Shown here: positions 1 through 7,471 of the stretch, one piece after another
Layout: each line of letters begins with the position of its first letter
How positions within the stretch are numbered: the first letter of the stretch is position 1
NCBI GenBank assembly: GCA_026994095.1
Contig: JALWRU010000404.1
Coordinates: 1 to 12,981 of the forward strand
Direction: 5' to 3'
DNA from: Nitrospira sp.
GTDB taxonomy: Bacteria > Nitrospirota > JACRHL01
DNA length: 12,981 nucleotides
Made by a program: the position numbers and the translations under genes
The notes under the pieces: model-generated
Told to the model about the DNA's origin: nothing
The model's database searches: none
What the model saw: only the letters and a program-made list of their open reading frames with translations

Positions 1-1
1 A

Positions 2-559
2 TACCTGATCTGGATCAACGACAACGGTGTCAAGCCGACCCGCAACGGTAGTGGCCAATCGGTGCTGGTACGCGGTGTATGGATGGCCCGACGGGGCGCA
101 GGAGATCCGTTCTTTGACGATCCGATCGTGATCAATACCGATCTGGACGACCGGCCCGACCTGTTTGAAAGCGTGAATGTACCCGACCGGCAGCAGGTCA
201 TTACCCAGCTTAGCTCGCTCATTGACCGCCCGCAGATTGTAGTAGACGACGTCAATCGGCTCACCGCAATCTGGACCAACAATGCTGAGATCCGTCTACG
301 CCGCAGCCTCGACGGCGGGCGCACCTTCCTGGACGAAATACGGGTATCCGGGCCACTGCTTGCCAATACCGTGCGGGTGGACCCCCGCCTGGTACAGGTG
401 GGTGATCAGCAGCGACTCACCGCCGTGTGGGAAACGCTGGAGTTGGTACCGCAAGCAGGCAGTAATCCAGACGACCCGCTCACCGGAGACACTTTTATCA
501 TCAACCGGGGGACCGCCGTCGCCAAGGTCTTCGCCCGCCCGGTAGAACTGCTCCGATAG
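2..559 (+). CDS. Sialidase-like Asp-box (BNR repeat) protein, 3' part only
   Basis: The reading frame is open from base 2 to a TAG stop at 557-559, giving 185 visible residues; the start lies outside the window. The clearest motif is an Asp-box, SLDGGRTF, at 305-328. It sits in a strand-rich module (LTAIW, then the Asp-box, then EIRVSG), and a second LTAVW-type strand follows about 50 residues later. Asp-boxes mark beta-propeller folds such as sialidases, glycosidases and many exported proteins of unknown function. No catalytic arginine triad or other enzyme signature can be recognised in the visible part, so a glycan-hydrolase function cannot be claimed. The C-terminal tail shows no membrane anchor. 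It is convergent with eno, with a terminator hairpin between them. The fold assignment is moderately sure; the function is unknown. Confidence 0.7.
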   Translation, partial: YLIWINDNGVKPTRNGSGQSVLVRGVWMARRGAGDPFFDDPIVINTDLDDRPDLFESVNVPDRQQVITQLSSLIDRPQIVVDDVNRLTAIWTNNAEIRLRRSLDGGRTFLDEIRVSGPLLANTVRVDPRLVQVGDQQRLTAVWETLELVPQAGSNPDDPLTGDTFIINRGTAVAKVFARPVELLR

Positions 560-564
560 CCGCC

Positions 565-597
565 CCCCGGTGCGGCAGCATCCGCTACCGGGGTTTT
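565..597 (+). terminator. Intrinsic terminator of the Asp-box gene
   Basis: The arms are CCCCGGTGCGG (565-575) and CCGCTACCGGGG (582-593). They pair over 11 bp with a single bulged A and a 6-base loop, and TTTT follows at 594-597. The hairpin begins 5 bases after the stop codon at 559. On the minus strand the same hairpin lies just beyond the eno stop but is followed by G-rich sequence rather than T, so it works best for the plus-strand gene. It may also block read-through between the two convergent genes. Confidence 0.8.
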
Positions 598-606
598 AGG
601 CTGCCA

Positions 607-1899
607 TTACAGTTGGCGAAAGGCGCTTCTACCGGCAAAGACCGCCCGGTCACCCAAAGCCTCTTCGATCCTTAAGAGCTGATTGTATTTGGCGATACGA
701 TCCGTGCGACTGGCGGAGCCCGTCTTGATCTGACCGGCTCCGGTGGCCACTGCCAAGTCTGCCAGAGTAACGTCTTCGGTCTCACCGGAACGGTGGGAAA
801 TCACCGAATTAAAGCCTGCGTCTGCCGCCATACGAATGGCGTTCAAGGTCTCGGTAAGGGTGCCAATCTGGTTGAACTTGATGAGGATGGCGTTACCCGC
901 CTGCTCCTTGATACCCCGCTCCAGCCGCTCGGTATTGGTAACAAACAGATCGTCACCCACCAGTTGCACCCGTCCGCCCAAGCGGGCAGTAAGGGTCTTC
1001 CAGCCGTCCCAATCGTTTTCATCCAGACCATCTTCAATCGAGACAATCGGATAGCGGTCACACCAGCTGGCCCAGAAATCGACCATGGCAGCCGCATCCA
1101 GTTTGCGCCCGTCAGAGCGGGAAAAGTGGTACACCCCGTCGGTACAGATCTCGCTGGTCGCCGGATCAAGGGCAATGCCGATCTGCTCACCCGGTCGGTA
1201 GCCCGCCCCTTCGATGGCTTCCATAACCACCTCCAGCGCCTGCTCGTTGCTCTCCAGATTGGGGGCAAAGCCGCCTTCATCACCCACAGAGGTCGCATGC
1301 CCGCGCTTTTTAAGCACGGTCTTCAGCTGATGAAACACCTCCACTCCGGCCCGCAACGCTTCGCTGAAACGGTCGAAGCCCATGGGCACCACCATAAACT
1401 CCTGTAAATCGACGCTGGAGTCCGCGTGGGCGCCACCGTTGATGATGTTCATCATCGGGGTGGGCAACAGGTGGGCGTCGTCCCCCCCCAAAGACGCATA
1501 CAGCGGCTTACCCTGACAGGCTGCCGCTGCGTGGGCCACTGCCAGTGAGACCCCTAATAACGCGTTGGCACCCAAACGGCTCTTGTTGGGTGTGCCGTCC
1601 AGTTCGATCATGCGGGTATCTATCGCTGTCTGGTCAGACCCGTCCAGACCCACCACCGCTGCACCCAGTTCACCATTGACCGCCGCAACCGCCCGGGTCA
1701 CCCCCTTGCCCAGATAACGGCTACCGCCGTCCCGCAACTCGACCGCCTCATATTCACCGGTCGATGCACCGGACGGCACAATGGCTCGCCCGGTTACCGT
1801 AGTGCCAGAAGTACCAGCAAGTGTGACCTCCACCTCTACCGTAGGGTTGCCCCGCGAATCCAATACTTCCCGCCCGTGAACCGCCGTAATTTTACTCAT
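607..1899 (-). CDS. eno: Enolase (phosphopyruvate hydratase)
   Basis: Enolase converts 2-phosphoglycerate to phosphoenolpyruvate in glycolysis and is also a component of RNA degradosomes in some proteobacteria. The protein is 430 residues, the usual family length, beginning MSKITAVHGREVLDSRGNPT. The active-site set is complete: H158 and E167 (GGAHAD...LQEF), E208 (GDEGGFAPN), Mg ligands D245, E289 and D316, catalytic K341 (LIKFNQIG), H369 (SHRSGETED) and K392 (IKTGS). These match the E. coli residues offset by one. The frame is open 11 codons further upstream, but that stretch is hydrophobic and non-conserved, so the ATG at 1899 is preferred. Only a weak ribosome-binding sequence (GGGTAG) precedes it. 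It is the last gene of the minus-strand series, 54 bp after the TPR gene. Confidence 0.98.
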   Translation of the reverse strand: MSKITAVHGREVLDSRGNPTVEVEVTLAGTSGTTVTGRAIVPSGASTGEYEAVELRDGGSRYLGKGVTRAVAAVNGELGAAVVGLDGSDQTAIDTRMIELDGTPNKSRLGANALLGVSLAVAHAAAACQGKPLYASLGGDDAHLLPTPMMNIINGGAHADSSVDLQEFMVVPMGFDRFSEALRAGVEVFHQLKTVLKKRGHATSVGDEGGFAPNLESNEQALEVVMEAIEGAGYRPGEQIGIALDPATSEICTDGVYHFSRSDGRKLDAAAMVDFWASWCDRYPIVSIEDGLDENDWDGWKTLTARLGGRVQLVGDDLFVTNTERLERGIKEQAGNAILIKFNQIGTLTETLNAIRMAADAGFNSVISHRSGETEDVTLADLAVATGAGQIKTGSASRTDRIAKYNQLLRIEEALGDRAVFAGRSAFRQL

Positions 1900-1922
1900 T
1901 ACTACCCATCTAAAAACAAAAA

Positions 1923-1954
1923 ATAATACCACTTGCAGACGAATTGACGCCTGC
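1923..1954 (-). promoter_or_regulatory. Hairpin and possible weak promoter in front of eno
   Basis: Just after the TPR stop codon the minus strand can form GCAGGCG (1954-1948), loop TCAATT, CGTCTGC (1941-1935), a 7-bp stem with one G-U pair. It is followed 9 bases later by a T-rich run that includes TATTAT (1928-1923), a fair -10 element. The matching -35 candidate, GCGTCA at 16 bp, is poor. The element could be a partial terminator of the upstream operon, an attenuator, or part of an eno-specific promoter. The T-run is too far from the stem for a standard intrinsic terminator. Confidence 0.3.
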
Positions 1955-3717
1955 TATTCCAGTTTGAGCAGCCCCCCCCTTCGGTAGGCTGACTCCGCCT
2001 GACTCGGTCGATCAAGGCGGTCGTAAATCTCTCCTAAACGCATAAATGAATCGGCATCACGCGGATCAAGCTGGGTCGCTTTCAGGTACGCCTCCAGCGC
2101 CTTTTCATCCTTGTTTTGAGCCTGCAGCACACGCCCCAGATTGTAGTATGCGCCAGCCACGCCCGGGTCTGCCGACACCGCCTGTCGTGCGGCACCACGG
2201 GCCGCACCCATCTCTTTTAAACCAAAATGAGCCGCTGACAACGCCGCCAATACCTCGGCCCGTTGGGTCGCTGCCTCCTCTGGCAGGCGCGCGATCATCA
2301 TCTCACCATCGTCACGCGCTTTGTCGTAGCGGCCTTGACGCAAATAGACCTGAATCAGGTTGTAGTGGGCATCCTGATAGTTCGGGCTCAACGCGACCGC
2401 TTGCTCGCACGATGCCGCCGCGTCATCTGGCCGGTTCATCCTCAGCAGTACCACACATAAATTGTTGTGGGCTACGGCGTCGTCGGCTGCCAGTTCGACA
2501 GCCCGGCGAAAGTTAGCTTCCGCCTGGGAATTTACGCCAATTCTAAAGTAATTGGCACCCTGATTATTGTGCACCCCCGGATAACGGTCGTTCAGGTTCA
2601 GCACCTGTCGATAGGCGACAATCGATGCCTCTACGTCACCCAACTCTGCCTCAACCGCACCCAGGTTAAATGACAGATCCGGGTCTTCTTCATCTAAAAA
2701 AATGGCCCGTTCAAACGCCTCACGAGCGTCTTCCAACCGACCTAGCGCACGTAACGCCAGCCCTCGGTTGTTGTGCAACAGGGCGTTATCCCCCTCTCGC
2801 ACCAGCGCCCGGTCGTACCAGTGAAGCGCCCGGTCTGGCTGATGCAGATCCAGATATGCGTTGCCGATATTAAAATAGGTACGGGTATTTTGCGGCTCCA
2901 GTTCAATGGCGCGGTTATACTGCTCCACCGCCTGCTCACCCTTGCCGGACTTCAGCAAAGCCACCCCAAGGTTGACATATCCCGCAGCGTAACCAGGGTG
3001 CGCGGATAATAAACTGCTGTAGAGCGATTCAGCTCCGGCATAGTCACCCACTGCGATCAGCAATACACCCAGATTGTTGCGCACCTCCAACCCATTCGGG
3101 TCCAGTTCCACCCCCTTCCGCATCACCTCGATGGCATCTTGGTAGCGGCCCTGCTGGCGCAAGGTCTCACCCAGTTTTACATACAGCGATACGGCCTCCG
3201 GGGCCAGTAACAGGGCCTTACGGTAGGAGGTCTCCGCCTCATTCAACATGGTGTGACGCAGGTAGTAGTCACCAAAATCCCGATAGATCTCTGGCGATGC
3301 ATTGATCGCTACAGCAGGCGGATCAGGTGGGGTTTCTGCCCCGATGAGCGGTTCATGTAGCGCGTCATCAGGGCTGGCAGAGTCGGTGGGTTCAGCTGCA
3401 GCAGTGGCCTCGCCGTCGGCAACGCCGGTGGGAGCAAGGGCTTCGCCCGCATCGACCGGAGGCACCAGAGGCACCGGCCCACTGTCAGCAGGCGCTCCCG
3501 CCTCCAGAACGGCAGATGTCGGCGCAGGCACCACCACCGGGGGCACTGGCTCGACCGGCACCGGGGGCGTTGCCACCGGTGCAGCCTCCGGGATCACGGC
3601 ACTTTCAACGGCGGACCTTGCGGTGGCCGGGCCAACTGCCGTCTGCCCATACACAGCGCTTACTGCGGTCAGACTGACCAGCAGAATCACTACTGAGCTA
3701 TACGCAGCCCACCTCAT
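1954..3717 (-). CDS. Exported TPR-repeat protein with Pro/Ala-rich linker
   Basis: The protein is 587 residues. Residues 1-25 look like a Sec signal peptide (MRW, hydrophobic core VVILLVSL, then VSAVYGQ). Residues 26-140 form a low-complexity linker rich in Pro, Ala and Val. From about 143 to the end there are 13 back-to-back tetratricopeptide repeats of about 34 residues, most with the NLG...A...Y..A..L.P pattern. TPR arrays are protein-binding scaffolds; no enzymatic domain is present. It is therefore probably a periplasmic or envelope scaffold whose partner is unknown. The start at 3717 is chosen because its ATG overlaps the TGA stop of the preceding peptidase gene (ATGA). A longer frame beginning at 3789 would overlap that gene by 76 bases and bury the signal peptide. 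No clear ribosome-binding site is seen, consistent with translational coupling. Confidence 0.88.
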   Translation of the reverse strand: MRWAAYSSVVILLVSLTAVSAVYGQTAVGPATARSAVESAVIPEAAPVATPPVPVEPVPPVVVPAPTSAVLEAGAPADSGPVPLVPPVDAGEALAPTGVADGEATAAAEPTDSASPDDALHEPLIGAETPPDPPAVAINASPEIYRDFGDYYLRHTMLNEAETSYRKALLLAPEAVSLYVKLGETLRQQGRYQDAIEVMRKGVELDPNGLEVRNNLGVLLIAVGDYAGAESLYSSLLSAHPGYAAGYVNLGVALLKSGKGEQAVEQYNRAIELEPQNTRTYFNIGNAYLDLHQPDRALHWYDRALVREGDNALLHNNRGLALRALGRLEDAREAFERAIFLDEEDPDLSFNLGAVEAELGDVEASIVAYRQVLNLNDRYPGVHNNQGANYFRIGVNSQAEANFRRAVELAADDAVAHNNLCVVLLRMNRPDDAAASCEQAVALSPNYQDAHYNLIQVYLRQGRYDKARDDGEMMIARLPEEAATQRAEVLAALSAAHFGLKEMGAARGAARQAVSADPGVAGAYYNLGRVLQAQNKDEKALEAYLKATQLDPRDADSFMRLGEIYDRLDRPSQAESAYRRGGLLKLE

Positions 3718-4331
3718 GCGGGTGCCAACAAACGACCGTTTTCTGACTGCACATTCACCTCCACATGCCTTTGAGCGGTTTCGTTCCACCGATAACCACG
3801 CACTCCACGGGCGTGGCCGTCCCGAACATCCACGACCAGATAAATCAGCTCCGGATAGGACGGCATGGCTGCCGTCACCTGCCCCTGAGCGGCATCACCG
3901 GCTAACTGGCCCGTCTTTAAACGCTGAAGCACGACCGCCTCAGACAGCCCGGTACTACGCCCGAACGCGGCGGCTGACAAGGTCATTTCCGGGGCCGCCT
4001 GACGCTGGTCTTCATCTGAAAAATAGGCACCCACATCCGCATGGGAGTGAAATATACCCACCATTTTCTGGCTCGAATCGCGGGCCTCGCGGGTGGCCTG
4101 AAACAGGTCTTTTGGATCGATCAAATAGGCCGTTCGGGCGTCCCGGGGATGGGCCTGCGGATCTTCTGCATGCAAGCGGTTCTGAATGTTGGCGCACCCC
4201 ATCACACGGGTGACAGTAGATTCGGCATCAGCTGGCCCCAATAACAGCCCGCACCCCTCTTCCGGGTAGGCCGCTTCACAGTGGGCGTATAACTCGTCCA
4301 ACAATGCTTGAGGCACTAAAAAACAGGTCAT
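3714..4331 (-). CDS. M67-family JAMM/MPN metallopeptidase
   Basis: The protein is 205 residues with the full JAMM zinc motif: E25 in PEEGCGLL, then H95-S96-H97, seven residues, S105, two residues, D108. JAMM proteases hydrolyse isopeptide or peptide bonds next to ubiquitin-like folds. Characterised bacterial relatives act on small sulfur-carrier proteins such as CysO, but no ThiS/MoaD-like gene is visible here, so the substrate is unknown. The core ends with the usual strand segment YPELIYLVVDVRDG (159-172). Between D108 and that strand lies a segment of about 50 residues, longer than the short loop I expect for this family. The gene starts in a 4-base ATGA overlap with ispH and ends in another with the TPR gene. 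There is no signal peptide, so it is presumably cytoplasmic. The family call is confident; the role is not known. Confidence 0.9.
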   Translation of the reverse strand: MTCFLVPQALLDELYAHCEAAYPEEGCGLLLGPADAESTVTRVMGCANIQNRLHAEDPQAHPRDARTAYLIDPKDLFQATREARDSSQKMVGIFHSHADVGAYFSDEDQRQAAPEMTLSAAAFGRSTGLSEAVVLQRLKTGQLAGDAAQGQVTAAMPSYPELIYLVVDVRDGHARGVRGYRWNETAQRHVEVNVQSENGRLLAPA

Positions 4332-5287
4332 TGGACCGCGCTGGAAGACAACATGACCGGCAGGGGGAAATCGACGGCCTCTTCCGGCCCGTCCAGCACT
4401 TCCACAGACAAGGTACCCTGCTGACGAAGATGGTCCACCACCTCCTTGACCAGCGTCTCCGGTGCGCTGGCTCCAGCGGTGACACCCACCACATGGCCGG
4501 GTGAGATCCAGTCCGGTTGGATATCGTCGTACCGTTCAATCATGTAGGAACGACAGCCGTGGGCCTCGGCCACCTCACGCAGGCGGTTGGAGTTAGAAGA
4601 ATTGGGGGAGCCGATCACCAGCACAATGTCGGCCCGCTTTGCCAACTGCTTGACCGCTTCCTGGCGGTTCTGGGTGGCATAACAGATGTCTTCATGGGCA
4701 GGCCCGACAATCAGTGGAAAGTGCTGCTTGAGCGCCTCCACCACAGGTACGGTATCGTCTACACTCAACGTCGTCTGGGTTACAAATGCCAGGCGGGTCG
4801 GGTCGGACACCTTGAGGCCCTTCACATCCTCTGGCGTGGCGACCAGCAGTACCCCGCCAGGAACCTGCCCCATGGTGCCAAGCACCTCTGGATGGCCCTC
4901 GTGACCGATCAGCACGATCTCCCGCCCCAACTGATGGTGGCGGCGGACCTCCATATGGACTTTGGTGACCAACGGGCAGGTGGCATCAATGACATTCAGG
5001 CCACGCTGCTCCGCCTCCACGACCACCTTGCTGGCCACCCCGTGGGCACTGAAAATAACGGTTGAATCGTCGGGTACATCATTTAACGACTCAACGAATA
5101 CCGCACCCTTGTCGCGCAGCCCATCTACCACATAGCGGTTGTGGACAATCTCATGGCGCACGTAGACCGGTGCAGGATAAAGCTCAAGCGCCCGCTCAAC
5201 GATCTCAATGGCGCGCTCCACCCCGGCGCAAAAACCGCGCGGGCTGGCCAGCAATAATTGGTTATCTACCTGGGGCTCAATCGCCAT
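4328..5287 (-). CDS. ispH: 4-hydroxy-3-methylbut-2-enyl diphosphate reductase
   Basis: IspH (LytB) is the last enzyme of the MEP pathway. It reduces HMBPP to IPP and DMAPP with a 4Fe-4S cluster in the cytoplasm. The protein is 319 residues. The three cluster cysteines are C20 (PRGFCAGV), C104 (DATCPLVTK) and C202 (EDICYATQNRQ). The substrate-contact residues H49, H82, H132 and E134 (GHEGHPEV) are present at the spacing of the E. coli enzyme, and SPNSSNSNRL (227-236) is the conserved diphosphate-binding loop. The ATG at 5287 gives an N terminus about 8 residues longer than E. coli. It is preceded by only a weak ribosome-binding sequence. A candidate promoter lies just upstream (5309-5337). Its TGA stop overlaps the ATG of the M67 peptidase gene, making it the first gene of a tightly coupled three-gene unit. 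Confidence 0.97.
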   Translation of the reverse strand: MAIEPQVDNQLLLASPRGFCAGVERAIEIVERALELYPAPVYVRHEIVHNRYVVDGLRDKGAVFVESLNDVPDDSTVIFSAHGVASKVVVEAEQRGLNVIDATCPLVTKVHMEVRRHHQLGREIVLIGHEGHPEVLGTMGQVPGGVLLVATPEDVKGLKVSDPTRLAFVTQTTLSVDDTVPVVEALKQHFPLIVGPAHEDICYATQNRQEAVKQLAKRADIVLVIGSPNSSNSNRLREVAEAHGCRSYMIERYDDIQPDWISPGHVVGVTAGASAPETLVKEVVDHLRQQGTLSVEVLDGPEEAVDFPLPVMLSSSAVQ

Positions 5288-5308
5288 GTGAATCAGTCCG
5301 GTTCAGGG

Positions 5309-5337
5309 TTTATATGTGCCTCGCCCACGTCCGTCAG
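5309..5337 (-). promoter_or_regulatory. Candidate sigma-70 promoter for ispH operon
   Basis: On the minus strand CTGACG (5337-5332, 4 of 6 matches to consensus) and TATAAA (5314-5309, 5 of 6) are separated by 17 bp. Initiation would fall about 15 bases before the ispH ATG, a short but possible leader. A second -10-like hexamer, TACAAT, lies at 5378-5373 but has no convincing -35. The 155-bp gap between ribE and ispH is the widest inside this part of the gene series, which suits an internal promoter. Prediction by eye only. Confidence 0.38.
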
Positions 5338-5442
5338 GCAATGGGCCGTTTGCGGAAGGTGACGAACGCTCTATTGTACATTCTAACGGGGCGGACGAAA
5401 GTGGTAACCGGAGGCCGGCGCTTAAGAGTGAATCTTCCCTGC

Positions 5443-6072
5443 CTATAATTTGGCCAGGTCGTCATAACTCAACCCGCCTTCGGCAGACTTGCCCAACAGC
5501 CGTGCCACATATTTGCCAATCAGGTCCGCTTCCAGATTGACACGGGCACCCACCGGCAGCCGCAATAAAGTGGTCTGCTCGGACGTATGGGGAATGATCA
5601 TCACCGAAAAGCCGCGCCCGTCCAGACCGTTGATCGTTAAACTGACCCCTTCCACCGCCACCGACCCTTTCACTACCGACAGGTCCAGCACCGCTGGCGG
5701 AGCGTCAAACCACAACTCGGTCGCCTGACCTGAAGGGCGGGCGCTGCGAATCTGCCCTACCCCGTCCACATGGCCGGTCACCAGATGCCCGCCCAGGCGG
5801 CCACCCAGGGTCATGGCCCGCTCCAGATGGACTGGCGCGCCATTTTGAAGCGCCCCAAGTGTGGTCACCCGTTCTGATTCCGACGATACATCTGCGCTAA
5901 AACCATCGCTACCGACCCGGGTAGCGGTCAAGCAGGCCCCGTTGACCATGATTGAATCCCCGACACGGACCCCCTCTACCGCCACTTTACAGGCGATTTC
6001 CAGCCGCAGTCCGTCCGCCATTTTGGCGACCTGCCGCACGCTCCCCAACTCTTCAACAATACCGGTAAACAT
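5443..6072 (-). CDS. ribE: Riboflavin synthase, alpha subunit
   Basis: The enzyme catalyses dismutation of two 6,7-dimethyl-8-ribityllumazine molecules to riboflavin, the last step of the pathway. The 209-residue protein has the expected two lumazine-binding half-domains. The first begins MFTGIVEELGSV and contains NGACLT (C47). The second begins near GGHLVTGHVDG (H96, H101) and contains VEGVSLTING (140-149), which mirrors the first half. The C terminus keeps the conserved ADLIGKYVARL segment. The start at 6072 is preferred over the ATG at 6078 because MFTGIV is the family N terminus and the AGGGG ribosome-binding site lies 8 bases ahead of it. The frame is open for a further 55 codons upstream but overlaps tsaC there. 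It follows tsaC by 40 bp. No other rib gene and no FMN riboswitch-like leader is visible. Confidence 0.96.
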   Translation of the reverse strand: MFTGIVEELGSVRQVAKMADGLRLEIACKVAVEGVRVGDSIMVNGACLTATRVGSDGFSADVSSESERVTTLGALQNGAPVHLERAMTLGGRLGGHLVTGHVDGVGQIRSARPSGQATELWFDAPPAVLDLSVVKGSVAVEGVSLTINGLDGRGFSVMIIPHTSEQTTLLRLPVGARVNLEADLIGKYVARLLGKSAEGGLSYDDLAKL

Positions 6073-6112
6073 CTGCATCGCCCCTGTGGTTTGTACCCCT
6101 CTGCCGGGTGAA

Positions 6113-6784
6113 TTATTCTGTCGCCAGCGGTCCTGCACAGTCCAGCACCGCCCGGTCGGCCTGCCCCTGTCGAACGATTTTCCAGGGCGTCTGGCGAATA
6201 TCCAGCAAGGTAGAGCGGCCACCGACAGGCAGACGCCCGCCATCCAGAATCAGGTCCAGCCCCTCCAACGCCAGTACCGGAGCCAGATCACCGCTGGCTT
6301 CAGCACCGCTGCGGTTGGCGCTGGTGGCTGGAATTGGCCCGCCAAACGCAGCACTGAGTACCCCGGCAACTCCCGTCTCCAGCAGGCGCACCGCCATACT
6401 ACCATCCTCCGCCCGGAGGCCTGCAGGGAGCGTGTCATTGGCATCCAGAATCAGCGTCAATCCGGCCGGCCAGTCCGTCATCAGAGCGGCTGCCGACCCG
6501 GGTATCGGACCGGCCCGCCAACGGTCGGTCATGGCAATATCGGCGACAATAACCGGCAAGGGTTTGTGCAACGCTCGCCCCTTGATGGCAAACAGCCGTG
6601 CCATCGCCTGTGGATTGTCCGGGTCACAGGCCAGCCCGTACAGATGCTCGGTGGGGTAGGCCACAACACCGCCGCCCTGCAAGGTTTCCACTGCCAGCGC
6701 AATCGTCGCCCGGTCCGGGCGGACAAGGTCGATGGCAACCCGTCCGGGTGCCTGACCGCCGTTTGACCCCAAATCCACCGCCAC
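6113..6784 (-). CDS. tsaC: L-threonylcarbamoyladenylate synthase (Sua5/YrdC family)
   Basis: This family makes threonylcarbamoyl-AMP from threonine, bicarbonate and ATP, the first step of the universal tRNA t6A modification. With the proposed GTG start at 6784 the protein is 223 residues. Visible motifs are VVAYPTEHLYGLACD (40-54), KGR..HKPLPV (69-78), PAGLTLIL (106-113), AVRLLE (131-136), ATSANRSG (153-160) and the distal STLLDI (191-196). It lacks the extra C-terminal Sua5 domain, so it is the short TsaC type. The start is uncertain. GTG 6784 has a G-rich ribosome-binding sequence (GGGGGA) six bases upstream and leaves 55 bp to the preceding gene. ATG 6862 would overlap that gene by 23 bp with no good binding site. 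The N terminus before residue 25 is not conserved in either case. Confidence 0.9.
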   Translation of the reverse strand: MAVDLGSNGGQAPGRVAIDLVRPDRATIALAVETLQGGGVVAYPTEHLYGLACDPDNPQAMARLFAIKGRALHKPLPVIVADIAMTDRWRAGPIPGSAAALMTDWPAGLTLILDANDTLPAGLRAEDGSMAVRLLETGVAGVLSAAFGGPIPATSANRSGAEASGDLAPVLALEGLDLILDGGRLPVGGRSTLLDIRQTPWKIVRQGQADRAVLDCAGPLATE

Positions 6785-6839
6785 TGTGATCCCCCGGCCC
6801 CCCCATCCGGTTGCCCGCCGTCGATAACAGCCGGCACCA

Positions 6840-7400
6840 TCAAGGCAAATTTCGTTGGGCATCTCGCAGGATGCGAAACACCTTGTTGCTGTTGTCAATC
6901 AGATTGAAGCGCGGCCCGGTAAAGCGGGCCACCCCCGGCCAGGACATGGCACCCAGACCACCAGACAGCGGCACACTCGACGCAAATGAGATGGCCCCGC
7001 TACCGCCCGGAAACTCCGTCAACGACACCCCCGGAAGGGTCGCCAACTCAAGGGACTGCACATGTTGCTGACGCGCTCCCGACAGCAGAATTACCCGCTG
7101 GTTGGTAATGCCGTAGTAGGTCTGTTTGCGCTGGCGGGCGTCAAAGTAAAATCGCCCCACCATCATGTACAGACCGATCACCACAAACGGCGCACCAAAC
7201 AGCATAAAGAACAGCGGCGCGCCCTGGCGATAGGCCAAATACTCCCACACCAGTGCGAACCCCCCCCACAGCAGGGAGATGGGAATCATGATGGCATCGG
7301 CCCGCTGTAGTAACAGCCCCTGTTTCGGCTGTCCAGCCCACAGGATCGATTCATGCGGCTGCAACTGCTGTTCGATCAGCCGATACGCGCGGTTGTCCAT
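6840..7400 (-). CDS. Small membrane protein with bacterial PH-like domain
   Basis: The protein is 186 residues. It has a short N-terminal segment (HESILWAGQPKQG), two predicted transmembrane segments at about 37-56 and 62-81, and a soluble C-terminal part beginning YYGITNQRVILLSG (95-108). A strand followed by an LATLPGVSL turn comes next. This arrangement (two TM helices then a YGITNQR-type strand) is characteristic of bacterial PH-domain (DUF304-like) membrane proteins, whose biochemical role is generally unknown. A glycine/serine-rich stretch (131-156) lies inside the domain. The ATG at 7400 has a ribosome-binding site AGGAAA at a suitable distance. It lies between purE (71 bp upstream) and tsaC. 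No signal peptide beyond the TM pair. Family recognised with moderate confidence; function unassigned. Confidence 0.8.
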   Translation of the reverse strand: MDNRAYRLIEQQLQPHESILWAGQPKQGLLLQRADAIMIPISLLWGGFALVWEYLAYRQGAPLFFMLFGAPFVVIGLYMMVGRFYFDARQRKQTYYGITNQRVILLSGARQQHVQSLELATLPGVSLTEFPGGSGAISFASSVPLSGGLGAMSWPGVARFTGPRFNLIDNSNKVFRILRDAQRNLP

Positions 7401-7471
7401 GAAAGGGTTTCCTATTGGTACAAACGGAAATCCCGGCTTGTTCTGTGCTTACAATACGGTACGGAAGACCC

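Noticed and set aside
1482..1489. Runs of eight C bases at 1482-1489 (eno), 1972-1979 (TPR gene) and 7260-7267 (PH-domain gene), considered as phase-variation tracts.
   Set aside because: All three reading frames continue intact through the runs, eno is normally essential, and shorter C-runs are common in this sequence. They look like chance or codon-driven tracts and are only possible sequencing-error sites.
607..1932. A longer enolase start at 1932, adding MVLFFVFRWVV.
   Set aside because: The extension is hydrophobic and absent from the conserved enolase N terminus; MSKITAVHGRE is the typical beginning.
3302..4213. A 303-codon open frame on the + strand opposite the TPR and peptidase genes.
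   Set aside because: It is antisense to two clearly conserved genes, is low in complexity (Gly/Ala/Ser/Thr, then Pro/Arg) and resembles no protein. High-GC codon bias explains the absence of stops.
5288..5442. Possible FMN riboswitch or small gene between ribE and ispH.
   Set aside because: The region follows rather than precedes ribE on the coding strand, shows no conserved riboswitch pattern, and overlapping frames there have no ribosome-binding site or protein-like composition.
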